Below the pieces are notes generated by a model. The model was not told the origin of the DNA. It ran no database searches and worked only from the letters and a program-made list of their open reading frames with translations. Positions 52,357-61,238 of a stretch of 64,000 nucleotides of DNA are shown here, one piece after another (positions within the stretch are counted from its first letter, which is position 1; every line of letters begins with the position of its first letter). Where the stretch lies: positions 186,001 to 250,000 of the forward strand of contig PBUB01000028.1 of NCBI GenBank assembly GCA_002729885.1, written 5' to 3'. This stretch comes from Spirochaetaceae bacterium. Its GTDB lineage: Bacteria > Spirochaetota > Leptospiria > Leptospirales > Leptonemataceae. A program made the translations under genes and the position numbers.

Positions 52357-53211
52357 TTAAAACGAGTCCAGGATCTCGGCCCGCTTGTCCTTGTATTCCT
52401 GTTCCGTAATCAGGCCATCCTTGCGTGCTTTTTCCAGCTGTTTGAGTCGCTCGCTCAGAGTTTGCTCTGACTCTGGCGGACCGCCACCTTTTGGTTCGGA
52501 TGTATCGGTAAAATAGCTTTCGCTGGCATCGAAGCCTGGTGCTTCCTTTCGATCCAGGAGGCTCTGCCTGGAAGCATCTGCCAGCACAGCCCAGGTGTGA
52601 TGATCATAATCTCCCACCCTTTTGTATTCAAAGGCATTGCTGCTTACCAGAGATAGATCCGGATAGGCCTTTCGAAAGCTTACTGGCAGCACCTCGGTCC
52701 AGGTATCCTCGGTCAGGAAGTCGTCGTATGGGACCGGTTCCTTGATTTCACCGAATACAAGATTCAGGCCGTTGGTATCGTACCACATCACCAGCGAAGT
52801 TCTTTCCATTCTGCTGAGCACCGACTCATCAGGATCGAACCTGGAAATGAGCAGGATCCTCTTGTTCTCCTCCACGTTCTTCATGGTACGAGATAGTGCG
52901 GTGGCGAATCGCTCCACTTCTGCTGGATAGAATACAGGGCGAACATCTGAGCCCCAGAGACTCTCTTTTCGAAACTTCAGTCCTCCCAGGATCTGAATAA
53001 GATCCGAAGGCTTCATGCTGGGGAATTTCTGCTGCTCTCCCATATAGGCCTGCAGCTCTTCATCCGGATAATCCTCGGACTCCAGGGTATAGATTGCAAA
53101 ATAGTTATCCAGAATCTTATTTTCTCTGGAATAGAAGCCACCCATGCAGCTTTGAAAGGTGAATGTTAATAGCAGGGCCAGGGGCCAGTATGGGCGGAAG
53201 GCAGATCTCAT
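52357..53211 (-). CDS. Lipoprotein with C-terminal SHOCT-like motif
   Basis: About 284 residues from the ATG at 53211, with AGGAG upstream; the longer frame is not family-like. The signal peptide YWPLALLLTFTFQSC gives the lipid Cys. The centre (about 25-230) is not recognised and contains no membrane segment. The last about 35 residues (LSERLKQLEKARKDGLITEQEYKDKRAEIL) match a SHOCT motif, a short helical pair often at protein ends. It is convergent with the FlaA-like gene, with 7 bp between stops. Confidence 0.72.
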   Translation of the reverse strand: MRSAFRPYWPLALLLTFTFQSCMGGFYSRENKILDNYFAIYTLESEDYPDEELQAYMGEQQKFPSMKPSDLIQILGGLKFRKESLWGSDVRPVFYPAEVERFATALSRTMKNVEENKRILLISRFDPDESVLSRMERTSLVMWYDTNGLNLVFGEIKEPVPYDDFLTEDTWTEVLPVSFRKAYPDLSLVSSNAFEYKRVGDYDHHTWAVLADASRQSLLDRKEAPGFDASESYFTDTSEPKGGGPPESEQTLSERLKQLEKARKDGLITEQEYKDKRAEILDSF

Positions 53212-53266
53212 TCGTTCGAATACTCCTGGTTCTAACATCGAAGCAGGACTACGGTATCTTGAGGTA

Positions 53267-53611
53267 TCAGGAAAACAAATCCGGGAATCTCTGCCCCATT
53301 TCTTCGTCGTCCAGATGAGGTAATACCGGAAGCAAGCCTGCCAGTTTAAAAACCGAAAGCAAGGACTTTCCCAGGCCAAAAACGCTAATGCTGGCCCCCC
53401 GGTCTTTCAAATCCTTTTCACACTTTAAAAGGATTCCGATGCCGGAACTATCCACAAAGCGGACCAATCGAAAATCCAGATAGATGTCGGTTACCCCGGG
53501 CTCATGTAATGCCAGGAAGTCTTCATAAAACTCCCGTGCATTTTCCATTTTGAGATCCTCGGTAATGCGCACCACAGCTTCCGGGGAGCGCATAAGGAGC
53601 AACTCTACCAT
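53267..53611 (-). CDS. STAS-domain anti-anti-sigma factor-like protein
   Basis: 114 residues, one STAS domain. The phosphorylation motif is clear in RFVDSSGIGILLKCEKDLK, and DIYLDFRLV precedes it. The fold normally binds an anti-sigma kinase when unphosphorylated. Its ATG shares one base with the stop of the small upstream gene (TAATG). The window's ECF sigma uses FecR partners instead, so this protein's target lies elsewhere. Confidence 0.87.
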   Translation of the reverse strand: MVELLLMRSPEAVVRITEDLKMENAREFYEDFLALHEPGVTDIYLDFRLVRFVDSSGIGILLKCEKDLKDRGASISVFGLGKSLLSVFKLAGLLPVLPHLDDEEMGQRFPDLFS

Positions 53612-53805
53612 TATATGAGTTCCTCCGGGCGAATACCTTTAATGTAGTGAGGAAACCCTTCTTTATCTGTGTACTCCACCACTACTTCCTGGCCTCCGTC
53701 GGACACCTCTACCACCCTCACCAGAGTTCCCTGGATGACAAATACGCCCTCATGCAAAAAGGTCGGTCGGTCCAGGGTTTTCTCGTCACCGGGTTGCAGT
53801 GCCAT
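53611..53805 (-). CDS. Small protein of unknown function
   Basis: 64 residues with no signal peptide. It contains strand-like stretches (GVFVIQGTLVRVVEVSD, QEVVVEYTDKEGFPHYIKGI), consistent with a small beta-barrel, and ends RPEELI. The TAATG overlap with the STAS gene suggests joint translation and supports its being real. No family is recognised. Confidence 0.65.
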   Translation of the reverse strand: MALQPGDEKTLDRPTFLHEGVFVIQGTLVRVVEVSDGGQEVVVEYTDKEGFPHYIKGIRPEELI

Positions 53806-53845
53806 GGGTCAAGGTTGCTGCAGGGGAAGTTGTCTTGTAAAGCAA

Positions 53846-54646
53846 TTATACTCTTTCCGGTTGCTTTTCCGTGTATAGATCACGTCCCTCGCGCTTCATT
53901 ATCTTGAAAAGCTGGGTTTGTCGGGGATCCAGTTTGGTCCCGATGTCATAAATAGCATCCTGGAACTGAGCCCCTTCTATTTTGGCACCGGTAAGCTTGG
54001 CCCAACGCAGATCGGACTCCCGTAAATCGGCATTCTTGAGGTTGCAGTTATTCAGAAAGGCCCCTCTTAGACGAGCGCCCCGCAGGTTGGCCCCTTCAAA
54101 GCTGGCGTTCTGCAGAAAAGCATTTTGAAGATTGGCGCCGGACAGATCTACTCCAGAAAAATCCTCTCCTTCAAGGATGATCTGAGTGAGCTTTTCTCCT
54201 CTGAGATGCCCCTGCTCCTTGAGCTTTTCCAGAGCATAGGCTCTGGTAATTCGGTCCTCGGGCTTAACACCTGTTCCGTTGCGATAATCTGCCACAGCCT
54301 TTTGCATGGCTTCCACGGCAGAATCCGGATAGTTCTTTCTACGTTCCGGAAATTCAAACAACTCTTCGATGTCGGCGGAGGTAATGGATTCAGCGCGGGC
54401 CAGAGGTTTTCCCTTCACCCATTCCGTAGCCATGGCCAGGGCGGCCAGACCAAAACCACAGCCTGTTGTTGTATAGGAGGCATCCAGTATTGTCTGGTCC
54501 GGAGATTGCTCATCGATCTTGAGATAGAGACGATATCCGTCTCCGCATCCAACGTTTCGGTAGGAAGATACTACGGTGGCATCCTCCATTTCCCGGTAAT
54601 TTAATCGCTGGTCGTTGATTTCTTTGTATTTCTCGAAATCCATCAT
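53846..54646 (-). CDS. NifU/IscU-like domain fused to pentapeptide repeats
   Basis: 266 residues. Residues about 1-125 follow the IscU/NifU scaffold fold: VGCGDGYRLYLKI (Cys34 with Asp36) and SYTTTGCGFGLAALAMATEW (Cys63), then AVEAMQKAVADYR. The third scaffold cysteine, in an HCS-like position before that helix, is absent (the sequence is NYPDSA). Residues about 146-225 are pentapeptide repeats (FSGVDLSGANLQNAFLQNAS), a right-handed beta-helix. With two of three ligands it may not build clusters. No other Fe-S assembly gene is nearby. The role is unknown. Confidence 0.85.
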   Translation of the reverse strand: MMDFEKYKEINDQRLNYREMEDATVVSSYRNVGCGDGYRLYLKIDEQSPDQTILDASYTTTGCGFGLAALAMATEWVKGKPLARAESITSADIEELFEFPERRKNYPDSAVEAMQKAVADYRNGTGVKPEDRITRAYALEKLKEQGHLRGEKLTQIILEGEDFSGVDLSGANLQNAFLQNASFEGANLRGARLRGAFLNNCNLKNADLRESDLRWAKLTGAKIEGAQFQDAIYDIGTKLDPRQTQLFKIMKREGRDLYTEKQPERV

Positions 54647-54665
54647 TGGTTCAGGATAATTCTTT

Positions 54666-56234
54666 TCAGGGTTCCCGACGAGCGCTTCCTATTCCAGGAT
54701 AGGAAAAACTATAGAGGCCATGAACCGTGCCCTGGGCCTGAGCGCTCAAAGAACGCATTTCGAACCTGGTCTTCCCTGTATGGGATTCCTGATGTAGCTG
54801 CTCGATGCTTTTGACTCCCATATCCTGGAAGCTCTGACGCAGCCCTTGTACCAGATAGGGTAGATACTGAAACATAGAGCCTTTATCTACAACTGAACCG
54901 GTCACTCCCTGAGCCACTTTAATATCCTGATCCTCGGAGAAGTAACGTTTGGCTCCACCGGCTTCCATGGCTTCCAGAGAAGCCATTCCACGATATCGCT
55001 TTAGACGGACTCCATTTTCGTAGTAGTATTCGCCGGGCGCTTCATGGGTGCCTGCAAACATAGAGCCCATCATGGTGGTGGATGCGCCGATGGCCAGCGC
55101 AATGGAAATATCACCGATGTTGGAGATACCGCCATCTGCAATCACAGGCACTCCTTCCCGGGCTGCATACCTCGCTGTCTGATAAACAGCAGTGGCCTGA
55201 GCACGACCCACTGCCATAGTATCCTGAGTAATGCAAATCGATCCAGGGCCCATTCCCACTCGAAGAGCGTCGGCACCTGCACGGATCAAGTTTTTGCATT
55301 GCTCCATGGTTACAACGTTACCGGCTATAACGTCCAATCTCGGGAAATGCTTTTTGATGTACTGGATCAATTCAATCTGATAATGGGAGTTTCCCTGGGC
55401 TGAATCGATGATGATTACATCGGCACCAGCGGCTTCCAGGGCTTCCAGTCGGTCGCGGCTCTCCAGCTTCGTAGAGATGGCTGCTCCTACCATCAGACGC
55501 TTGGCTGCATCTTTGGAGGCGTCTGGATATTCACGATGCTTTTTGATGTCTGAACGACAGATAAGGGCCACCAGTTGACCTCGATCGTTTACGATAGGAA
55601 GCTTTCCCTTTTTGGATTCTTTGAGAACCTGGTTGGCTTCCGCCAGGGAAAATCCGTCCGGAGCGGTAATCAAATCCCGGGTCATAACCTGGGATAGAGG
55701 AATGGAGGAATCCTTTTCTAGATCCACATCACGGTTGGTGACAATTCCAACCAGTTTTCCCGTTCTATTTCCATCCTCGGTAATGGGAATTCCGGAAAAT
55801 CCGTATTTCTCTTTTATCTTGTATAGATCTGCAATTGTGTGCTGAGGACTGAGAACTATGGGGTCGGTGATAAATCCGTTCTTGAACCTCTTAACTTTCT
55901 CTACCAGTTCCACCTGACGCTCCACGCTGTTGTTGTAGTGAACAACTCCAATTCCTCCAAGAAGTGCCATGGCGATGGCCATGCGTTCCTCGGTTACGGT
56001 GTCCATGGGACTGGACAGCATGGGGCGTTGAATACGAATATTTCTGGTGAGCTGAGTGCTCAGATCCACTTCGCTGGGATGAAAATCAATAAAACCGGGA
56101 AGTACGAGAAAGTCTTTGTAAGTCAGACCACCTTCCAGAGCAAACAACTCTGCTGCGGAGAGACCGTCCTGGAAGGTCTCATCTTCCTGCCCTGCAAAGG
56201 CTGTGGGGGTAGGTTGAGTTTGCAATCCGTCCAT
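54666..56234 (-). CDS. guaB: IMP dehydrogenase, eukaryote-like
   Basis: Oxidises IMP to XMP, the first committed step to GMP. About 522 residues from the ATG at 56234 (MDGLQTQPT). The N-terminal barrel half ([25 protein letters not shown]), the two CBS domains (about 125-240), and the catalytic loop GPGSICITQ with Cys are intact. The loop reads SICITQ rather than the usual bacterial SICTTR, and the flap region ([31 protein letters not shown]) closely follows animal and fungal enzymes. It lies downstream of a CoA-transferase gene. Confidence 0.96.
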   Translation of the reverse strand: MDGLQTQPTPTAFAGQEDETFQDGLSAAELFALEGGLTYKDFLVLPGFIDFHPSEVDLSTQLTRNIRIQRPMLSSPMDTVTEERMAIAMALLGGIGVVHYNNSVERQVELVEKVKRFKNGFITDPIVLSPQHTIADLYKIKEKYGFSGIPITEDGNRTGKLVGIVTNRDVDLEKDSSIPLSQVMTRDLITAPDGFSLAEANQVLKESKKGKLPIVNDRGQLVALICRSDIKKHREYPDASKDAAKRLMVGAAISTKLESRDRLEALEAAGADVIIIDSAQGNSHYQIELIQYIKKHFPRLDVIAGNVVTMEQCKNLIRAGADALRVGMGPGSICITQDTMAVGRAQATAVYQTARYAAREGVPVIADGGISNIGDISIALAIGASTTMMGSMFAGTHEAPGEYYYENGVRLKRYRGMASLEAMEAGGAKRYFSEDQDIKVAQGVTGSVVDKGSMFQYLPYLVQGLRQSFQDMGVKSIEQLHQESHTGKTRFEMRSLSAQAQGTVHGLYSFSYPGIGSARREP

Positions 56235-56275
56235 ATTACAGAAAGTCCTGGCAAGGGCACAACGGCAAGGCAATT

Positions 56276-57550
56276 TCAGATGGCACGGCGTTTTCGGAGA
56301 TCGGAAATGGCCTGCTGGTCGTACCCCAGAGATTCCAGGATGGCCTCTGTGTCCTGCCCGTGGCCCGGGGGTGCCGACCGATAGGAAATGGGACTTTCGG
56401 AAAGATGAAATGGACTGCCTGTTACCGGAACCGGACCCAGTTCCGGATCCTCCAGTGCAATGGCTGCCTGCCTGGCCTGAAGCTGCTCACTGTGGAAGGC
56501 TTCGTCGGGACTGAGCACCGGGGTCAGACAGCAGTCAGTATGCTGAAATAAAGGCTGTAGGTCCTGGTAGGTTTTACCGGAGAAATAGTCCTGTAGCTCG
56601 CCGCGAATTCGATCCCTGTTTTCCATGGAATCTGGGTCTGCCTGCAGTTGCTCCATGAGCTCTTCGCGGCCAATGTTTTTCAGAAAGGTGCGAAAGAAGT
56701 TCCCTTCCAGAGCTCCAAGCATCACATAGCGATTTTCCTTTGTGCGATAGACAGAGTAATTCGGCAATCCGCCACTTAGATCCATCTGTCCTCGCTCCGG
56801 TAGTTTGCCGGCAGCAGCCAGTTCTCCAGAATGAATGGACAACAGACTGAATGCACCATCCATCATACCGGTATCAACGAACTGGCCCTGTCCCGTTCGC
56901 TCCCTGTGAAACAGAGCAGCCAGAATGCCAGAAAGAGCAAGAAGGCTTCCGCCTGCCGTGTCTGCGATTTGAATACCGGGCAATACCGGGGGGCCGTCGG
57001 CCTGGCCGGTGATGTAAAGAAGTCCACTTTCGGCAATGTAGTTCCCATCGTGTCCTGCGCGATCTCGCTCAGGACCTGTGGCACCATATCCAGAAATCCC
57101 ACAATAGATCAATGAAGGAAATTTTTCGCGCAGGCTTTCATAGCCGATGCCCATTTCTTCCAGGGTATTGGGGCGAAACCCTTCCAGCAGGATATCTGCT
57201 GTTTCCAGAAGCTTCAGAAGAACTTCCCGGCCTTCCGCTCTCTTGATATTCAATGAAATGCTTTTCTTGTTTCGATTCACCGAGTAAAACAACCCGGTGG
57301 GATGCTTGCTTTTGGAATCCGGGTTCAAGCTTTCTCCATCGGGAGCGAGTTTCGCACCCATGAGGCGCGTCATATCCGGCACTCTCGGGTTTTCGATTTT
57401 GATAACCTCGGCTCCCATATCCGCCAGATGCATGGAGCACAGAGGTCCCGGAAGAAGCAATGACAGATCCACCACGCGAATACCGGCCAGTGGTCCCCTG
57501 TTTGTTTCTCCGTAGGATCTTTTTTGCAGCTTCTTTACATCTATGGGCAT
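56276..57550 (-). CDS. CaiB/BaiF family III CoA transferase
   Basis: 424 residues. The family start [33 protein letters not shown] is complete, and the catalytic Asp is in [11 protein letters not shown]. Members move CoA between carboxylic acids or act as alpha-methylacyl-CoA racemases; this one (with [18 protein letters not shown] and [13 protein letters not shown]) looks closest to the racemase-like group. AGGAG precedes the ATG. It is 41 bp upstream of guaB on the same strand, with no clear metabolic link. Confidence 0.9.
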   Translation of the reverse strand: MPIDVKKLQKRSYGETNRGPLAGIRVVDLSLLLPGPLCSMHLADMGAEVIKIENPRVPDMTRLMGAKLAPDGESLNPDSKSKHPTGLFYSVNRNKKSISLNIKRAEGREVLLKLLETADILLEGFRPNTLEEMGIGYESLREKFPSLIYCGISGYGATGPERDRAGHDGNYIAESGLLYITGQADGPPVLPGIQIADTAGGSLLALSGILAALFHRERTGQGQFVDTGMMDGAFSLLSIHSGELAAAGKLPERGQMDLSGGLPNYSVYRTKENRYVMLGALEGNFFRTFLKNIGREELMEQLQADPDSMENRDRIRGELQDYFSGKTYQDLQPLFQHTDCCLTPVLSPDEAFHSEQLQARQAAIALEDPELGPVPVTGSPFHLSESPISYRSAPPGHGQDTEAILESLGYDQQAISDLRKRRAI

Positions 57551-57641
57551 CTTCTACTCCTGATTTTGCCTGTGAATTCCCGGAGCAACGAAACCGTTCC
57601 AGCCAGCAGACGCGAAGACAGGCTGCCGGAATCCTGTCCAT

Positions 57642-57732
57642 GAGACCATTGCTCCTCCGGTGGATCGTGGCTCCCTGATGGATCCTTGCGCCTAAGTGGA
57701 TTATTGCGTCTCTAAAAGATCGTGTCTCTCCG
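57642..57732. repeat. Degenerate 18-bp tandem repeat
   Basis: Four adjacent 18-bp units begin at 57661 (TGGATCGTGGCTCCCTGA), 57679, 57697 and 57715, and a fifth weaker one lies before them. The shared core is GGATC-T-TTGCG-CTC. It lies in the 194-bp gap between the CoA-transferase start and the SMR transporter stop, and nothing else is seen there. Confidence 0.6.
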
Positions 57733-57744
57733 GGAATTGGCTGG

Positions 57745-58119
57745 TTACTGGGCAGCCGTCATCCTGGAAGCCACCAGCCACAGTCCGATGATCATCATCG
57801 CAATGCCTGCGTACTGTACCCAGTCCAGATTCTCTTGAAAGAATATTCGGGAAGCTATAAGCACAATGATAAATCCCAGGCTTGTCATTATAGGATAGGC
57901 AATACTTAAAGGAACATTCTGCGAAAGCACATGTCGATAGGCGATAAAGGCCAGACCAAAACTGGCCAGCCCCGCAATCAGCCAGGGGTTCAAAAGCAGT
58001 TTGATGAAGTCCTCGGCCCCCATTTCACCGGAGCGATAGGCACTGGCCTTGATCAGAATGTTGGCCGAGGCATTCAGGATAATGGCCAGGATAAAAACGA
58101 TAAGTGTGAGTTGAGTCAT
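57745..58119 (-). CDS. Small four-helix transporter (SMR/EamA-like)
   Basis: 124 residues with four membrane helices, the layout of small multidrug-resistance proteins or half-EamA subunits. The first helix has ILNASANILIKASAY rather than the EmrE-type Glu14, so it may belong to the lipid- or undecaprenyl-phosphate-linked SMR subset. The last helices include IAYPIMTSLGFIIVLIASRIFFQE, like ArnE/ArnF-type flippases. GGAG precedes the ATG. Its position next to lpxK and msbA makes a lipid-A-related role possible, but this is inference. Confidence 0.82.
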   Translation of the reverse strand: MTQLTLIVFILAIILNASANILIKASAYRSGEMGAEDFIKLLLNPWLIAGLASFGLAFIAYRHVLSQNVPLSIAYPIMTSLGFIIVLIASRIFFQENLDWVQYAGIAMMIIGLWLVASRMTAAQ

Positions 58120-58218
58120 ATATATCTCCGATCTTTCAAACAGGTATCTGGAAAGTGTTTTCGCGCACTGAGACCAGACCTACGGGCGATGCACTGCTCT
58201 CTCTGCGCGAGATTCAGC

Positions 58219-59223
58219 CTACTCGCCAAATACCAGCTGCCCCAATTCATGGAAATCCATATCCAGACGAACCGGCAGATAATGCAGTCCTCGCAGATGA
58301 GGTTTACCGGGGGATTGCACATCCAGGCGGTCCACTGTAGCAATGTGTCTTATACGGACCAGATCTTTCTCGGTAGTGACTACAGGCCAACCCTTTTGCC
58401 AGCGAGAAAAGTCCGATTCCCGATAGCTGTAATGGTCCCGATAAGCGAAATGCTCCTGCACATCGTAGCCTGCATCCTTCAGAGTGGCCTCAAAGCCGCC
58501 CGGATTGCCAATGCCGCTCACCGCCACCACCGGCCCTGGTTCAAGCAGGGGAGTCACAGGACCGGGAGAATGCACCGATTTCCACACTGGCAGTCCCGGA
58601 AACCGCGTTTGAATCACATCCTTCCATTCCCGGGCATTGTCCGGAGCCAGATCTGTGCGGGTCAGTACCACCCCATCCGCCCTTTGCAGAGCTTCCAGAG
58701 ACTCTCTAAATTTTCCCAGGGGCAAAAGAGAGGCACGATTCAGCGCTACGGTGGAATCAATAAGTACCAGATCTACATCTCTGTACACGGACGGATTCTG
58801 AAAGGCATCATCCAGAAGAATGAAGTTCTGGTCCCGGCCAAATCGCTGCAGTGCATCCCAGCGGTTCGCTCCTACAATGACCCGGGCTCCTTCCACATGA
58901 TAGAGCTGTGCTTCATCTCCGCTGGCAGCGGAATCCATCAAGAACTGACTTCCGTCAAATGCCAGACCTCCAGAGGAGCTCTTCTGGCCTCCGTATCCTC
59001 GAAGCAATACGGCAGGTCGCAGCTTTCTGCGAACAGCCTGGTCCAGTATCCACACACCGAGAGGGGTTTTTCCGGTGCCTCCAGCGCTCAGATTTCCCAG
59101 AGACACCACTCTGGCAGAACTTCGCATCTGGTTTCGCTTTCGTGCGGAGAATTTTCTATTGTGTAAATGCAGGTATAGCCGCTGCAACCAGTGCGAGGAC
59201 TTTATGGGATCTTCGTCCGTCAT
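58219..59223 (-). CDS. lpxK: Tetraacyldisaccharide 4'-kinase
   Basis: Adds the 4'-phosphate to the lipid A disaccharide on the inner membrane. 334 residues. The P-loop SLGNLSAGGTGKTPLGVW and the RGYGG motif just after it are both present, as are VDLVLIDSTV and VVTTEKDLVRI. The start overlaps the msbA stop by ATGA, so synthesis and export of lipid A are translated together. Confidence 0.94.
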   Translation of the reverse strand: MTDEDPIKSSHWLQRLYLHLHNRKFSARKRNQMRSSARVVSLGNLSAGGTGKTPLGVWILDQAVRRKLRPAVLLRGYGGQKSSSGGLAFDGSQFLMDSAASGDEAQLYHVEGARVIVGANRWDALQRFGRDQNFILLDDAFQNPSVYRDVDLVLIDSTVALNRASLLPLGKFRESLEALQRADGVVLTRTDLAPDNAREWKDVIQTRFPGLPVWKSVHSPGPVTPLLEPGPVVAVSGIGNPGGFEATLKDAGYDVQEHFAYRDHYSYRESDFSRWQKGWPVVTTEKDLVRIRHIATVDRLDVQSPGKPHLRGLHYLPVRLDMDFHELGQLVFGE

Positions 59224-61127
59224 GATACGGTGAATTGCATTTCATAGAGTCGACGATAAATACCGCCTTTTTCCAGCAGGGTTCTGTGATCCCCTGTTTC
59301 TACGATGCGTCCCTGATCCATCACAAGAATTCTGTCTGAACGAGTCACTGTAGACAGGCGATGAGCCACAATAAATACCGTGCGACCTTTGAGCAAAGTA
59401 TTGATCGCTTCCTGCACCATCTTTTCGCTTTCATTGTCCAGGGCGGAAGTGGCCTCATCGAAAATCAGTACCGGAGGATTGTGAAGGATTGCGCGAGCGA
59501 TGGCAATTCTCTGTCTCTGACCGCCGGAAAGCATTACACCCCGTTCACCTACAAGCGTATCGTAACCATCGTGCAGTGCAGAGATGAATTTATGTGCATG
59601 GGCCGCTCTGGCCGCTCGCACTACTTCTTCTTCGGGAATATCCACTCTACCCAGGGTTATATTGTCTCGCAAGGTTGCGTTAAATAGAAACACACTTTGA
59701 GTCACGATGCCAATTCGTTCGCGCAAATCGTTTAAACGAAATTCCTTGAGATCCTTACCGTCCACCAGGATTCGCCCACCGGTAGGATCGTAGAATCTGG
59801 GAAGAAGATCTATGAACGTGGACTTTCCGGCGCCGGAGGAACCTACAATGGACACCGTTTGCCCCGCCTCAACACTTACATTGACACTTTTTAGAGCATC
59901 GTAATCAGATCCAGGATAGCGAAAGCTAACATTGTCGAATTGAATTGTGTCGCGAACGCCGCCGAAACGAATGGGATTCTCGGCCTCCGTAAGACGGGGC
60001 TTCTCGTCCAGAATCTCAAAGATTCGCTCAGCAGCCGCAGACGAAGCGCCCAGGAGATTCACCATGATGGAGACCTGCTTCATAGGGCGCATGATAAATA
60101 TCAATATGAAGAAAAATCCAAAGAACATTCCTCGGCTCAGCTCGCCGTGGGAGATCTCGTATGCTCCCCAGCCCAGGAAAATCACTACAACCAGGGTTGC
60201 CACGAATTCGGTAATGGCAGGGCCCACCTGATGATAATAGTGACCCTTGAATGTGTTTCGAAACAACCGATGATTGATGATGTTAAAGCGCATTTGCTCG
60301 AATTTTTCCATCGAGAATGCGCGAATGACCCGAATACCGCTGATGATCTCCTGAACGTGGCCTCCCATTTCGGCGAGCCTCTCCTGCTGGCCCATAGCTG
60401 CCCGACGAATCTTTAATGCGAATTTGTTCACCGGCGCAATGAGAATGGGTACAACAAGCAGAATGGCCAGTAGCATTTCCCAGCTGATCAAAGCCAGAAT
60501 AATGAGATGGGTGATAATGTAGAACAGGTTTACCACCGCTTCCTGGAATTCAATGGAAAGCGACCTTCCTACGAGCTGTACGTCGTTTATCACACGACTC
60601 ATGATTATTCCGGTGCGACCCTGTTCAAAATAATCCAGGCCCATACGGTTTAGCTTGCTGTACAGCTTGTTGCGAATATCGCGAATCGCATAGGTTCCGG
60701 CGGTACCGATAAAGTACAGACTCAAACTCAGTCCGATGATTTTCAGAAAGTAGATGGGCAATACCAGAAGACATAGACTGAAAATGGCTTCTCTGGGAGT
60801 TTTATCTTCCACCCATTCATTGGAGTAGACCTTGAAGCCAGTCCACCTGGCATTGATGGAGTCGAAGACTGGCAGCTCCTCTCCCTGCTGGTATTTTTCG
60901 TATTTATGCAGTTCAGATGCGCCCAGAGGGAATAGCTCTACTTTTTCTGTTTCTCCCAGAGCATTGAAAATTGGGATGAAGATTGTAAGAGAGAATAGAT
61001 TGGTTATGGAAACCATCAAAGACAGGAAAAGGCCCGCCATGATGCGAAACTTGTATTTCAGGACAAAGCGACTGAGCCTGATTATGGGGGCGGCCCTGAG
61101 CGGCGGCTTGGTTCTGGTTTCTTCCAT
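59220..61127 (-). CDS. msbA: Lipid A ABC exporter MsbA-like
   Basis: 635 residues, a half-transporter: six membrane helices (about 30-370) then the ATPase. Walker A is GSSGAGKST, the signature LSGGQRQRIAIARAI, Walker B VLIFDEATSALD, and the H-loop VAHRLSTVT. It is longer than E. coli MsbA by about 50 residues, with an extra periplasmic loop near 80-125. It flips the lipid A-core across the inner membrane. The name rests on coupling with lpxK. AAGG precedes the ATG. Confidence 0.88.
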   Translation of the reverse strand: MEETRTKPPLRAAPIIRLSRFVLKYKFRIMAGLFLSLMVSITNLFSLTIFIPIFNALGETEKVELFPLGASELHKYEKYQQGEELPVFDSINARWTGFKVYSNEWVEDKTPREAIFSLCLLVLPIYFLKIIGLSLSLYFIGTAGTYAIRDIRNKLYSKLNRMGLDYFEQGRTGIIMSRVINDVQLVGRSLSIEFQEAVVNLFYIITHLIILALISWEMLLAILLVVPILIAPVNKFALKIRRAAMGQQERLAEMGGHVQEIISGIRVIRAFSMEKFEQMRFNIINHRLFRNTFKGHYYHQVGPAITEFVATLVVVIFLGWGAYEISHGELSRGMFFGFFFILIFIMRPMKQVSIMVNLLGASSAAAERIFEILDEKPRLTEAENPIRFGGVRDTIQFDNVSFRYPGSDYDALKSVNVSVEAGQTVSIVGSSGAGKSTFIDLLPRFYDPTGGRILVDGKDLKEFRLNDLRERIGIVTQSVFLFNATLRDNITLGRVDIPEEEVVRAARAAHAHKFISALHDGYDTLVGERGVMLSGGQRQRIAIARAILHNPPVLIFDEATSALDNESEKMVQEAINTLLKGRTVFIVAHRLSTVTRSDRILVMDQGRIVETGDHRTLLEKGGIYRRLYEMQFTVS

Positions 61128-61238
61128 AGGCCTTAAGGTGTTTAGCTTCCGACACTCCCTGAATGCAAGAACAATAGATCCAGCCCGCCGGGTTCATGAC
61201 CTGCCCGCGGCCGGACTCTCTTCAATAATAAGCGCAAT

